64,000 nucleotides of DNA. Origin: Jeotgalicoccus meleagridis. Lineage in GTDB: Bacteria; Bacillota; Bacilli; Staphylococcales; Salinicoccaceae. Positions 1 to 8,740 of the stretch are shown piece by piece. Numbering within the stretch: position 1 is the stretch's first letter; every line of letters begins with the position of its first letter. The translations under genes and the position numbers were made by a program. The notes beneath the pieces are model-generated. The model ran no database searches and was not told the origin of the DNA. It was given only the letters and a program-made list of their open reading frames with translations. The stretch covers positions 849,843-913,842 of the forward strand of contig NZ_CAJEWD010000008.1 in the NCBI RefSeq assembly GCF_903994045.1, written 5' to 3'.

Positions 1-529
1 GAAATTCCATGTGACTGAAGAAAGGATAAGAGAGAAAGATTAAAGCCAGTATTGGCAATATCCAACCCGTTACCCTTCTAGCTGCCTCTAAAATCAAGAC
101 AACTGTCACGATGGCCATAATGATGTCCATAGTATTTGGAATCCCACCTCGTTCAGTTACTATGGCGTTGTATTCTATGAGAATATAGCCTGCTGTAAAG
201 AGACTGACTAAGGCTAAAAACCAGTCAAGTATTGGCAGTTTCGCTCTATCCTGTTTTTTAAACATCGGGTAAATCATATAAACTAAAGCTAAACCGACTG
301 CGACGTGAATGGAACGTTGTTGCAGTGCTGGCATTGGATTAAATACCATGTATAAGTGAAACAGAGAATACAAGACCGCAACGATAGATACTACTAAGAC
401 AACTTGCTTATTCGAAAAATTTCTTGTTCTTGATTCCTTATCAAATTTCTCTTGAATTTCTTGAATCTCTTGTTCATCAGGAATAAAATCTTCATCGTGA
501 ATAACATCAACGTCATCTTTTTTCTTCAT
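1..529 (-). CDS. TRAP transporter fused permease (4TM/12TM), partial
   Basis: Membrane permease of a tripartite (TRAP) uptake system of the TAXI type, in which the small DctQ-like and large DctM-like subunits are fused. Only the first 176 codons are present and the rest lies beyond the left edge. The visible part has a charged, acidic cytoplasmic N-terminus of about 45 residues, followed by at least four hydrophobic helices. The ATG lies inside the end of the preceding DUF1850 gene (17-nt overlap), which implies translational coupling. The two upstream genes, a TAXI binding lipoprotein and a DUF1850 protein, are the usual partners of this permease, and this context supports the call strongly. 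The substrate is unknown; TAXI systems mostly take dicarboxylates or amino acids. Confidence 0.82.
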   Translation of the reverse strand, partial: MKKKDDVDVIHDEDFIPDEQEIQEIQEKFDKESRTRNFSNKQVVLVVSIVAVLYSLFHLYMVFNPMPALQQRSIHVAVGLALVYMIYPMFKKQDRAKLPILDWFLALVSLFTAGYILIEYNAIVTERGGIPNTMDIIMAIVTVVLILEAARRVTGWILPILALIFLSYPFFSHMEF

Positions 530-1004
530 AATTACCTCCCAGTATACGCTTGATCAAAGGTATGTACTCTACGGAAATCTCTACTGCAGTATACGGTTCA
601 TAAATTTCGTACAATAATATTTCCTGATCCCCTTGGACTATCTTTGTTTGAACATTATCTGAGACATTTAAATATAAATTTGGATACTTATCGTTAACAG
701 TGTATTTCACAAAACCGTCTTCTGTAACTTCTGCAGTTGTGTCTGATTCATTTGGAACACCTGCTCCAAAGGTTTTGAAATATGTCTCTTCGAGAAGTAA
801 TTCCTGATCTACTATCGTATATACTTCATACCATTCTTCTTTTTCTATAGAGTGAATCCAATGAAGTTCAAAAGTTTCTATAGGAAGATAGATATCGTTT
901 CTTGTATCACTTTCTATCACTAGAGTTTCCTTTTTATAAAAGAAGATGAAAAGGAGCATAAGAATAATGCTCCCTATAATAATTAATTTAAATTTATTGT
1001 TCAT
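513..1004 (-). CDS. DUF1850 family protein of the TAXI TRAP operon
   Basis: Small protein of 163 residues with one N-terminal membrane helix (about residues 6-24) and an extracytoplasmic beta-rich domain with conserved HWIHS-type residues near 45. DUF1850 proteins are typically encoded between the TAXI binding protein and the fused permease, as here, but their role is not established. A longer reading frame opens upstream, but the start at MNNKFK is preferred because it overlaps the binding-protein stop by only 11 nt, as expected for coupled genes. It overlaps the permease start at its other end. Confidence 0.75.
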   Translation of the reverse strand: MNNKFKLIIIGSIILMLLFIFFYKKETLVIESDTRNDIYLPIETFELHWIHSIEKEEWYEVYTIVDQELLLEETYFKTFGAGVPNESDTTAEVTEDGFVKYTVNDKYPNLYLNVSDNVQTKIVQGDQEILLYEIYEPYTAVEISVEYIPLIKRILGGNYEEKR

Positions 1005-1980
1005 CGTAGTACTTCTGTGCACCTGGGTGTAGCTCAATGACTGAGCTTTCTTCTGCTGTCTCCACATTAATATCATTGGCTGCTTGGTGAGCGTTTGTCA
1101 GCCCTTCCAAGTTTTCAAATAGATATTTAGTTAAGTTATAGACGTCATCTTCACTTAAGTCAGAACGTACGACTAAAGCATTCATAATTGCAACAGTCGG
1201 CACTGCCTCTTCATTCCCGTATGTATCAGCTGGGATTTCTAAGGCTTCAAAGTAGTCAGCATCTTCACTTAACACTTCTACCGCTTCAGCTTCAATTGGA
1301 ACAATCTTCAAGTCTACTGAGTTTTGTAATTCCATAACAGAAGCGTTCGGTAAACCACTTGTTAGGAATGCCGCATCCAGTTGACCACTGCGCATTGCTT
1401 CAGAGGCTTCAGCATAGCCAAGATAATCGACTTCGATATCATCGTATGACATATCATGCGCTTCTAGTACTGCACGTGTTGCGATTTCCACTCCAGAGTT
1501 TTGGTCACCTACAGCAACCCGTTTTCCTTTTAGATCTTCAACACTTTCAATGCCTGCATCTTGTGTAGAAATTAACTGAACATAGTTAGGATATAAAGCA
1601 CCAATCTGTTGGACGTTTTCTATTGGTTCTTCAAAAGTCTCTTCCCCGTTAACAGCTTGGACTAAAGCATCACTCATAACAAAGGCCATTTCAGCCTTCT
1701 CATCTTTCATTAAGTTCAAGTTCTCTGCTGATGCACCAGTAGTCTGAGTTCTAGAGTTTACGTCAAACTCTTTACTGTAGCCCTCTGCTAAAGTCGTTGC
1801 AATAATGTTATAGGGACCTGAAGATCCACCTGTTGCAATGGTGACAATATTAGTCTCTAAACTCGCTCCATCACTTTCGCTTGATTCTTCTGTTGCCCCT
1901 TCATCACCAGAATCATCGCCACATGCTGTTAGAAATAAACTTGCTCCTAAAATCAGTACCAAGTACTTGTTAAATTTCAT
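994..1980 (-). CDS. TAXI family TRAP transporter substrate-binding lipoprotein
   Basis: Extracytoplasmic solute receptor that delivers a substrate to the fused TRAP permease. It has a lipoprotein signal peptide with lipobox LTAC and the lipidated Cys at residue 20, an acidic serine-rich linker, then a TAXI fold containing the typical TIATGGSSGPYN segment near the N-terminus and GQLDAAFLTSG in the second lobe. The start is set at the second of two close ATGs because AAGGGGG lies 6 nt before it; the first ATG directly abuts the ribosome site. It is the first gene of the operon with DUF1850 and the permease. A promoter overlapped by a cre-like sequence lies just upstream. Confidence 0.88.
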   Translation of the reverse strand: MKFNKYLVLILGASLFLTACGDDSGDEGATEESSESDGASLETNIVTIATGGSSGPYNIIATTLAEGYSKEFDVNSRTQTTGASAENLNLMKDEKAEMAFVMSDALVQAVNGEETFEEPIENVQQIGALYPNYVQLISTQDAGIESVEDLKGKRVAVGDQNSGVEIATRAVLEAHDMSYDDIEVDYLGYAEASEAMRSGQLDAAFLTSGLPNASVMELQNSVDLKIVPIEAEAVEVLSEDADYFEALEIPADTYGNEEAVPTVAIMNALVVRSDLSEDDVYNLTKYLFENLEGLTNAHQAANDINVETAEESSVIELHPGAQKYYDEQ

Positions 1981-2011
1981 ATTCATCCCCCTTTTTGTTA
2001 GTTATAAGTAA

Positions 2012-2048
2012 ATTGTAACAGTTATTCCCAAATATGAAAACGCTAACT
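2012..2048 (-). promoter_or_regulatory. TRAP operon promoter overlapped by cre-like site
   Basis: On the minus strand TTTTCA (2035-2040) and TACAAT (2012-2017) are separated by exactly 17 nt. TGAAAACGCTAACT at 2035-2048 matches the CcpA cre consensus TGWAANCGNTNWCA at 13 of 14 positions and covers the -35 box. This suggests carbon catabolite repression of the TRAP operon. The site was identified by eye only. Confidence 0.5.
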
Positions 2049-2074
2049 TTTTAAATTTTCTAATAATTATTAGT

Positions 2075-2103
2075 AAAAAACAACCAGAGCATGCTCCGGT
2101 TGT
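2075..2103 (-). terminator. Intrinsic terminator after the alpha/beta hydrolase gene
   Basis: An inverted repeat with arms ACAACC/GGTTGT, extended by GAGC/GCTC, is followed on the minus strand by a run of six T. It begins directly after the stop codon of the hydrolase gene. Confidence 0.8.
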
Positions 2104-3072
2104 TTAAACATATTCCAGTATAATATTTCCAATCATTTTTCGAGCAGTAATCCCTTCTTTAATAGGATACAAAGGGAAGATGTGATTTTGCTCTTCAAAT
2201 TCAAAGTAGTCAAAATCGACACTTTCTTCTTGAAGTTTGTCCACATACTTTCTGATGTCTGGTAATAACACATCTCTCGTACCAGAAAAAATATAGATTT
2301 TAGGCAAATCATTGACCTCCCCGAAAAGAGGTGAAACTTTATAGTTTTTAAGACCATCATCGCCCGCCCAAATATGACCGACTTTTTTCAAACGATCCAC
2401 TTTTAGCATTGGTTCAATTTCCATATAATCCTTAATTTCAGGATTTTCTAAACTGATATCCATCCATGGACAAATCACAACTTGAGCCAGCGGTAATGGT
2501 AAGCCTAATGCTTTTAAGTACTGGACAAAGCCTATTGTCAGACCACCACCAGCTGAATCACCAGCAATCACGATATTCTCGCCATCTTTTAACATCTCTT
2601 TATATAATTTTAAAGTTTCCTCATAAGCCTCTATATAAGTATATTCAGGTGCCTTAGGATAGATGGGAACGATAAATTCCAATTCTGTTTCCTCTACAAG
2701 TTTTGATATAAAGCGCCAATGAAAAGGTGATGGCTGATTAATGTATCCACCCCCGTGTAAGTACAAGACACGAAGTTTGCCTCTTTTCTCATCTGCATTA
2801 ACTGTAAATACTTTCATATCACCGAGCATATGTTCTTTTATATCGGTTTGAAAAATTGCTCTTGGAAGCTCATATTCTCTCCTGTTTTCAAGCAGTTTAT
2901 TGTCTAAAAATTCTTCAGTATCGTCCTCACGTGTAAACGTTGCGACTCGTATGACATCTTCTGCCAATTCACTGCCGACACTTCGGTGATTGACAAACAC
3001 TGCTCTATAAATATAAGTGAAAATCCCAATTGTTGCAGTGAGTGTTGTGAATATCCTAAATAATATTTTCAT
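2104..3072 (-). CDS. Alpha/beta hydrolase (HSL-type esterase)
   Basis: Probable carboxylesterase of 322 residues. It has an N-terminal membrane anchor or signal (residues 1-22), the oxyanion motif HGGGY near residue 105, the nucleophile motif GDSAGGG near 170 and a late His in EEQNHIF that completes the triad. These are hallmarks of the hormone-sensitive-lipase class. It is the last gene of a tight three-gene minus-strand cluster with a zinc-ribbon membrane protein and a condensation-domain-like acyltransferase. This implies that esters or acylated compounds are made and hydrolysed by the same cluster. Natural substrate unknown. The start is supported by AGGAGG 6 nt upstream. Confidence 0.82.
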   Translation of the reverse strand: MKILFRIFTTLTATIGIFTYIYRAVFVNHRSVGSELAEDVIRVATFTREDDTEEFLDNKLLENRREYELPRAIFQTDIKEHMLGDMKVFTVNADEKRGKLRVLYLHGGGYINQPSPFHWRFISKLVEETELEFIVPIYPKAPEYTYIEAYEETLKLYKEMLKDGENIVIAGDSAGGGLTIGFVQYLKALGLPLPLAQVVICPWMDISLENPEIKDYMEIEPMLKVDRLKKVGHIWAGDDGLKNYKVSPLFGEVNDLPKIYIFSGTRDVLLPDIRKYVDKLQEESVDFDYFEFEEQNHIFPLYPIKEGITARKMIGNIILEYV

Positions 3073-3089
3073 CTGCTGCCTCCTGTCAT

Positions 3090-3755
3090 TTATAAGTGAA
3101 ATCTACGCGTAAGCTGGGTCATAAAACTTTGGTTGGCGATGAGTAACATCGCGATGAAGGCAGCTAAGCCAAATGATGCAGTAGAAACTGCTGGCCATAA
3201 GACATCGACCAAGCCAAAGAAATATAAGATTAAAGGTAAAAAACCAAAAACAATCATCAAAAGTAAGAAACTGATATAACTTGTCCAGTTCATTCTCACT
3301 CTTAAAATCATAATACACATCAAGAGGATCCCTGCTAAAATTAATAGTGGTACAACGTAATTAATGGACCACATAAGCGAACCTGACATATAATCAATGA
3401 CCAATAACAAGATCGTCAAACTGATTACTTGAGCAATAATTTTGCCCCCAAGATGACCTGGTGAAAGAATTGTATGGTTTAATGATATTAATAGGTAGAA
3501 AATCGCAACTGCTACATAGAATACCCATAAAAAATGCGGCATGACTATGATATTGATTAATAGACAAATGACTGTTGCGAGGATACCACCAAGTATTGCT
3601 AGGTTTGCCAACCTATCCTTCATCTTATACAACTTTTGATCGTAGCGCGGATAAGCACGTTGATCTTCTGGAAGGCTCTCAATAGACAAGAGTTGATGGC
3701 ATAGTGGACAAGAATTTTGTCTTGTATCGATTTCACAATCAGGGCAGTGGTTCAT
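3090..3755 (-). CDS. Zinc-ribbon six-helix membrane protein (DUF6320-like)
   Basis: Integral membrane protein of 221 residues. It has an N-terminal zinc ribbon (CPDC at residues 4-7 and CPLC at 16-19), a basic stretch, then about six hydrophobic helices from residue 50 to the end. The ATG follows the TAA of the acyltransferase gene without any gap, so the two are translationally coupled. Its occurrence with an acyltransferase and an esterase resembles a recurrent cluster in lactic acid bacteria and staphylococci, where this family is annotated DUF6320. No biochemical function is known to me. Confidence 0.65.
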   Translation of the reverse strand: MNHCPDCEIDTRQNSCPLCHQLLSIESLPEDQRAYPRYDQKLYKMKDRLANLAILGGILATVICLLINIIVMPHFLWVFYVAVAIFYLLISLNHTILSPGHLGGKIIAQVISLTILLLVIDYMSGSLMWSINYVVPLLILAGILLMCIMILRVRMNWTSYISFLLLMIVFGFLPLILYFFGLVDVLWPAVSTASFGLAAFIAMLLIANQSFMTQLTRRFHL

Positions 3756-5024
3756 TTACTCACCCCATTCATTTGATTGTACCGTGACTTTGAGTCCAGT
3801 CATATGACTAATATTTTTAAAAAATTCTTTAATTAAATCATTCTCTTCTATAGCTCTAGCGAAAGTGATAGTGAAGGTGTCATTGACTGTTGCTACACCA
3901 CAGTTAATCGGACTTTTTTTAGTTGGATAAAGCACAATGTCCATGTATTTGACATAGGGTCTCATAGAATCCGGTAGTTTCACATTTCCTAAATTCGTAA
4001 GTGTTAAAGTCTTTCTACTTTCTCCTGCCCAGTTAAAGGCAAATCTCATAATCGGATACTTAATAAAAACTGGCACAATTCTTAAAAAAGGATTCTTTTG
4101 AAAAGAAAAGAAGCGATCGATTCCTTCTTGTAAATAAGACTTCTCTGTTTTTTGGATAAGTTGATCAGTCACCTCTTTGATTATATCATCCATGCTCGTT
4201 TCTTCAGTGACTCTAACTGATATATTCGATACCGAGAAAAAATTCCTTATCGTTCTGGAAGGAAAAGCTTTTCTTAGACTGACAGGAATAGCGACTGTGA
4301 CAATTTCCGATTCATTTATACCATGTCTTTGTTGAAAAATCGTCTGTATTAAGACACTTGTTAACAATCCAGTTAAGGATGTTCCTCGGCTTTTAGCATA
4401 AGTATTTAAGGCTTTTGAAGCCATTTGACCTTGCACAAGATTAATACCTCTCGGGCTTAAAGGTGTCCCTAAAATTTGATAAGATTTTGGATCCTTAGCT
4501 GACAAACCTTTTAAGCGAGAATCAGTTGCATATCTCACGAAACTATCCTCTACTTCTTCATCTAAAGGCTCTTCAGATGGCAACATAATCGATTCATCTG
4601 GTGTAAGTTCATTCCCTTTAAGTTTCAAATATTGATAGGTTAATGTTTTGATAAAAGCCTCTGCCCCACCACCATCTGTTAAAGAATGGAATACTTCTAC
4701 GGAAATGCGATTATTAAAATAGAGCACTCGGATCAAATATGCATTATTTTCTTGTCTTTCTATAGGTGCACAAGGGTAATCTGTTTCTTTTTTCACTTCT
4801 AAAATGGCATCATTTTGTTCTAGGAAATCCCAGAAGAGCCCTTTTCTAACTCTCAACATCAAACTAGGGAAGCGGGTAGCGACCACATCTAGAGCATCCT
4901 GTAGTATTACTGGGTCTATCATTTCAGTTAAGACCATTGATACCCTAAAGACTGCAGAGTTAGATGAGCTTGACACGGCATGAAAAATTTTACCCGTGTT
5001 ATCAATTCTATACCACTGACTCAT
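3756..5024 (-). CDS. Condensation-domain-like acyltransferase (alcohol acetyltransferase family)
   Basis: Protein of 422 residues with a CoA-dependent acyltransferase/condensation fold. The catalytic HxxxDG motif reads HSLTDGG near residue 115, and the second half has the channel-forming region typical of PapA5, AATase and NRPS condensation domains. Such enzymes move an acyl group from CoA or a carrier protein to an alcohol or amine. It is the first gene of the cluster with the zinc-ribbon membrane protein and the esterase. No carrier protein or NRPS gene is nearby, so an acyl-CoA donor is more likely. The product is unknown. Confidence 0.75.
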   Translation of the reverse strand: MSQWYRIDNTGKIFHAVSSSSNSAVFRVSMVLTEMIDPVILQDALDVVATRFPSLMLRVRKGLFWDFLEQNDAILEVKKETDYPCAPIERQENNAYLIRVLYFNNRISVEVFHSLTDGGGAEAFIKTLTYQYLKLKGNELTPDESIMLPSEEPLDEEVEDSFVRYATDSRLKGLSAKDPKSYQILGTPLSPRGINLVQGQMASKALNTYAKSRGTSLTGLLTSVLIQTIFQQRHGINESEIVTVAIPVSLRKAFPSRTIRNFFSVSNISVRVTEETSMDDIIKEVTDQLIQKTEKSYLQEGIDRFFSFQKNPFLRIVPVFIKYPIMRFAFNWAGESRKTLTLTNLGNVKLPDSMRPYVKYMDIVLYPTKKSPINCGVATVNDTFTITFARAIEENDLIKEFFKNISHMTGLKVTVQSNEWGE

Positions 5025-5132
5025 AATGACACCGCCTAATTTCTTATATATATAAATTGTATAGCGAAAACATATAAAATAGAAGTATAAGCATTAAAAG
5101 AGTCTGGAACAATACTGTCTTCTTACATAATT

Positions 5133-5219
5133 AAGCCGTACGTTATCTTTTCAGGGGCATCGCGTGAGCCTGTAGTCTCACGCCGGATGCTATTCCCCTA
5201 GAAGTCTAACGTACGGCTT
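5133..5219. repeat. 87-nt near-palindromic element with nested stems
   Basis: A perfect 13-bp outer inverted repeat (AAGCCGTACGTTA at 5133-5145 and its complement at 5207-5219) encloses a GGGG/CCCC stem (from 5154 and ending about 5198). Inside that, a 7-bp stem GCGTGAG/CTCACGC (5162-5168 and 5177-5183) closes an 8-nt loop. It fills the spacer between the acyltransferase start and the end of the first binding-protein gene. It is more GC-rich than its surroundings and has no long T run on the minus strand, so it is not an ordinary terminator. It could be a structured RNA or a mobile palindrome. Confidence 0.75.
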
Positions 5220-5282
5220 TTAAAGTACAATCCTGTATTATTTGATTATCTTAGAACTTTGTCTCATTTTTAAAATATCTAT

Positions 5283-6947
5283 CTATTCATTAATAGTCAC
5301 ATTTCTAAAGTCAGGTTTATTGAAGTTATTTATTTCTAAGCCTTCAACTTCAGTTCTTGCTGCATTGGCACTTTGTGCTTGACGTATCGATACAAATGGC
5401 TGATCTTCGATTAGAATTTTATCGACTTCTTGATAAATTTCTGCACGTTTGTCTTCATCTTGTTCTTGGCGCCCTTGTTCTAATAATTGATCCACTTCTT
5501 CATTTTCATAGAAGGATCTATTTCCGCCAGAACCTTGCATAGATGAATGCACTAAAGGCCAGAATGATTGGTCTGGATCTCCAACTGGGTTCGGCCAACC
5601 TAGAAGGAACAGATCATGTTCTCCATTAGACACAGCTTCAAGGTAAGCACCCCACTCAAGCTGTTCAATTTCCAGATTAATTCCTATTTTCTTAAGCTCT
5701 TCTTGCATGAATACTGCTAAATCTACACGCTCAGGAGAATCGTTAGTCATGATTGTTAAATCAAAACCATCCTCGTAGCCCGCTTCTTTCATTAATTCTT
5801 TGGCTTTTTCTGGGTCGTAATCCAAGTCTTCTAAATCTTCGTTATAGCCGAGAATCTCTTCTTGAATTGCGCCCTTCATTTCACGACCAATGCCATAGTA
5901 AATGCCTTCCATGATCGCTTCTTTATCGACCATGTGTGCAATGGCTTGTCTAACTTTTTTATCCTCTAGAGGACCTTTTGTCGTATTCATACCTATATAT
6001 TCATTAGATAAATTATAGACAGGATAAGTTTCCATATCTGGACTGTTCTCAATTCTGTCCCACTGAGCATTGTCAAAGCCTTGTATAAAGTGAGATTGAC
6101 CACTTTCTAACTCAGCAATTCTAGAGGCATCTTCAACAACGACTTTAAAGGTAATAGTATCTAGTTTTTCAGGTTCATCCCAATAGTCATCAAAGCGTTC
6201 AACGACAATTTTCTCACCTGGTGTTCTAGACTGGAATTTCATATAGCCCGTACCGATTGGTTTTTGTTCGACTATTTCACCAACATTTTGTCCAACTTTA
6301 TTAGCGATTTCCTCATAGTCGTCGCCACCTTTTTCACGGCTTTCATAAAACTCGTCTAAGCTAATATCTAAATCACTTTTATCGATTGCATTTTGATAAT
6401 CTTCATCAATAACTGCTTTTGAAACAATGCCTGCACCATCATGTGCTAAATAATTTAATAAAGGTGCAAAAGGATACTCTGTCACGATTTCAAGCGTATA
6501 GTCATCGATTACGTTAATCTCTGAAATCATTTCGAATATATTCGCACGACTTGATGCGACTGCAGGATCAGTAATTCTTTCAAAACTCGCTTTTACTGCT
6601 TCTGCATTAAAGTCTGTACCATCATGAAACTTAACACCTTCTCTTAAATTAAAGACCCAAGTGTTATCATCTTTTTGCTCATAATCAGTCGCAAGTCTTG
6701 GCTGCGGCTCTAGATTTTCATCGAGGTAAAACAAGCCTTCATAGATAACATTTCTTCTTTGATCTGAAGGTAGATCATTTTGACCAGCGGGATCTAATGA
6801 TGTTGCATCCGTAGCGTAAGAGGAAACTAAATCTCCCCCACTTTCATTAGACGAACTGGCTTCTTCTTCTAATACTTCTGAATCATCAGTACAAGCACTG
6901 AGCACAATTAAAACTAAACCAAGTAAGAGATACCTAAATAATTTCAA
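5283..6947 (-). CDS. Oligopeptide-type ABC transporter substrate-binding lipoprotein (copy 1)
   Basis: Extracytoplasmic receptor of the SBP_bac_5 (OppA/DppA/NikA) family. It has lipobox LSAC with Cys at residue 19, then the usual fold with GDLVSSYATDATSLDPAG at the N-lobe and EGVKFHDGTDFNAEAVK near residue 105. GTG and TTG start codons are adjacent. TTG is preferred because AGGAGG lies 7 nt before it and the N-terminus then matches the paralogue. It is strongly similar along its whole length to the next gene, so the two arose by tandem duplication. It probably feeds the divergent permease/ATPase operon. Ligand unknown. Confidence 0.85.
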   Translation of the reverse strand: MKLFRYLLLGLVLIVLSACTDDSEVLEEEASSSNESGGDLVSSYATDATSLDPAGQNDLPSDQRRNVIYEGLFYLDENLEPQPRLATDYEQKDDNTWVFNLREGVKFHDGTDFNAEAVKASFERITDPAVASSRANIFEMISEINVIDDYTLEIVTEYPFAPLLNYLAHDGAGIVSKAVIDEDYQNAIDKSDLDISLDEFYESREKGGDDYEEIANKVGQNVGEIVEQKPIGTGYMKFQSRTPGEKIVVERFDDYWDEPEKLDTITFKVVVEDASRIAELESGQSHFIQGFDNAQWDRIENSPDMETYPVYNLSNEYIGMNTTKGPLEDKKVRQAIAHMVDKEAIMEGIYYGIGREMKGAIQEEILGYNEDLEDLDYDPEKAKELMKEAGYEDGFDLTIMTNDSPERVDLAVFMQEELKKIGINLEIEQLEWGAYLEAVSNGEHDLFLLGWPNPVGDPDQSFWPLVHSSMQGSGGNRSFYENEEVDQLLEQGRQEQDEDKRAEIYQEVDKILIEDQPFVSIRQAQSANAARTEVEGLEINNFNKPDFRNVTINE

Positions 6948-7002
6948 CACTTATCCTCCTAATACTAATTCATATGTCCGAACTAGGTTTTCAATATTTC
7001 AT

Positions 7003-7030
7003 ATTATAACACCCGGAATTGGAAATACAA
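7003..7030 (-). promoter_or_regulatory. Promoter of binding-protein copy 1
   Basis: On the minus strand TTGTAT (7025-7030) and TATAAT (7003-7008) are separated by 16 nt. They lie about 55 nt upstream of the start codon, so copy 1 can be expressed independently of copy 2. Confidence 0.55.
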
Positions 7031-7078
7031 GCTGTTTTGCTCATAATTCAAAGATAAGTTTTATTATTATAGTAGAAA

Positions 7079-8740
7079 TCAATCCAAAGTGACTTTTCTA
7101 AAGTCAGGATGACCGAACTGGTCTATTTCTAAACCGTGAACATTTGAAGTCATGGCATTCGGATATTCTGCCTGCTTCACAAAGACTGCTGGTTGTTCTT
7201 CAACTAAAATCTCATTAATTTCTTGATAAATTTCTGCTCGTTTATTTGAATCCAATTCACGTCGACCTTCTTCAAGCAGTTGATCAACCGCTTCATTTTC
7301 AAAGAAGAAGCGATTTCCTCCATTGCCTAACATAGATGAGTGTAGGATTGGCCATAATCCTTGGTCAGGGTCACCGACCGTATTCGGCCAGCCGAGAATG
7401 AATAAGTCTTGTTCTCCTGATGATACCGCTTCTAAATATGTGCCCCATTCCAACTGCTCAATCTCAATATTAATATCGACTGTTTTTAACTCTTCTTGAA
7501 GATAAACTGCAATGTCTACCCTGTCTGGCACATCATTTGTAAGTAGTTTAAGATCAAAGCCATCCTCATAACCTGCTTCTTTTAAGAGTGTTTTTGCTTT
7601 ACTTGGATTGTATTCAAGATCTTCTAAGTTTTCATCATAGCCTAGTACTTCTTCTTGGATCGCACCTTTCATAGTACGTCCCATATTTAAGTAGATACCC
7701 TCCATAATGCTATCTTTATCAATTAAATGACCAATCGCTTGTCTGACTCTCTTATCTTTTAAAGGTCCTTTCTGTGTATTCATACCGACAAATTCAGTTG
7801 AAATATTATAGACAGGTAAGACATTAATATTTGGATTACTTTCTAGGCGCTCAACTTGTCCTACATCAAAACCTTGGATCAGTTGAGATTGTCCACTTTC
7901 TAACTCCGCAATTCTAGAGGCATCTTCTGTAACGATTTTGAAAGTCACTGTGTCAAGATTGACAGGACCACCCCAATACTCATCGAAGCGTTCAACAACG
8001 ACCTTTTCGCCAGGACTACGAGATTGAAATTTCATATAGCCTGTCCCTGTCGGTTTTTCTTCAACGATTGTCCCTGTATATTCACTGACCTTTTTGGCGA
8101 TGTCAGTGTATTTTTCTCCACCTTCTTCTCTTAGTGCGTAGAATTCTTCTAAACTCATATCTATCTCAGCTTCATTTAGTGCATTTTGATAGTCCTCATC
8201 AATTACTTGTTTTGAAATTATGCCCGCACCATCATGTGATAGATAAGACAAGAGCGGTGCAAAAGTGTCACCAGTTTTAATCTCAACTGTATAATCATCG
8301 ATGACATTGACCTCGTCAATCATATCGAATATGTATGCACGTGATGATGCCATGGCTGGGTCTTTAATTCTATCGATACTTGCCTTTACTGCATCTGCTG
8401 TGAGACTTGAGCCATCATGAAATTTTACTCCCTCTTTTAAAGTAAAGTGCCAAGTTGTGTCATCCACTTGTTTGAAATCCTCTGCTAGTAAACCTTCTGG
8501 TTCCAAATTATCATCTAAACTAATTAAACCTTCATAGATAACTTGTCTTCTTTGGTCTGAAGCCATATCATTCACTCCAGCCGGATCAAGAGATCCGGCA
8601 TCACTTGGATAGGAGACTACTAAATCGCCTCCTTCTTCACCTTCACTCGCTTCTGTTTCTGAAGAAATTGCTGAATCATCTGTACATGCACTTAAAAACA
8701 CTAAACCTAAGATAAAAATACTTATTTTAAATAATTTCAT
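7079..8740 (-). CDS. Oligopeptide-type ABC transporter substrate-binding lipoprotein (copy 2)
   Basis: Second SBP_bac_5 receptor, 553 residues, with lipobox LSAC (Cys 19) and an acidic linker. It shares nearly all conserved segments with copy 1, including the region around EDASRIAELESGQS, with roughly two thirds identity by eye. The differences are spread over both lobes, suggesting a shifted ligand range rather than simple dosage. It is followed by copy 1 in the same direction and is divergent from the permease operon across a 304-nt spacer. The start is supported by GGAGGGG upstream of the ATG. Ligand unknown. Confidence 0.85.
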   Translation of the reverse strand: MKLFKISIFILGLVFLSACTDDSAISSETEASEGEEGGDLVVSYPSDAGSLDPAGVNDMASDQRRQVIYEGLISLDDNLEPEGLLAEDFKQVDDTTWHFTLKEGVKFHDGSSLTADAVKASIDRIKDPAMASSRAYIFDMIDEVNVIDDYTVEIKTGDTFAPLLSYLSHDGAGIISKQVIDEDYQNALNEAEIDMSLEEFYALREEGGEKYTDIAKKVSEYTGTIVEEKPTGTGYMKFQSRSPGEKVVVERFDEYWGGPVNLDTVTFKIVTEDASRIAELESGQSQLIQGFDVGQVERLESNPNINVLPVYNISTEFVGMNTQKGPLKDKRVRQAIGHLIDKDSIMEGIYLNMGRTMKGAIQEEVLGYDENLEDLEYNPSKAKTLLKEAGYEDGFDLKLLTNDVPDRVDIAVYLQEELKTVDINIEIEQLEWGTYLEAVSSGEQDLFILGWPNTVGDPDQGLWPILHSSMLGNGGNRFFFENEAVDQLLEEGRRELDSNKRAEIYQEINEILVEEQPAVFVKQAEYPNAMTSNVHGLEIDQFGHPDFRKVTLD

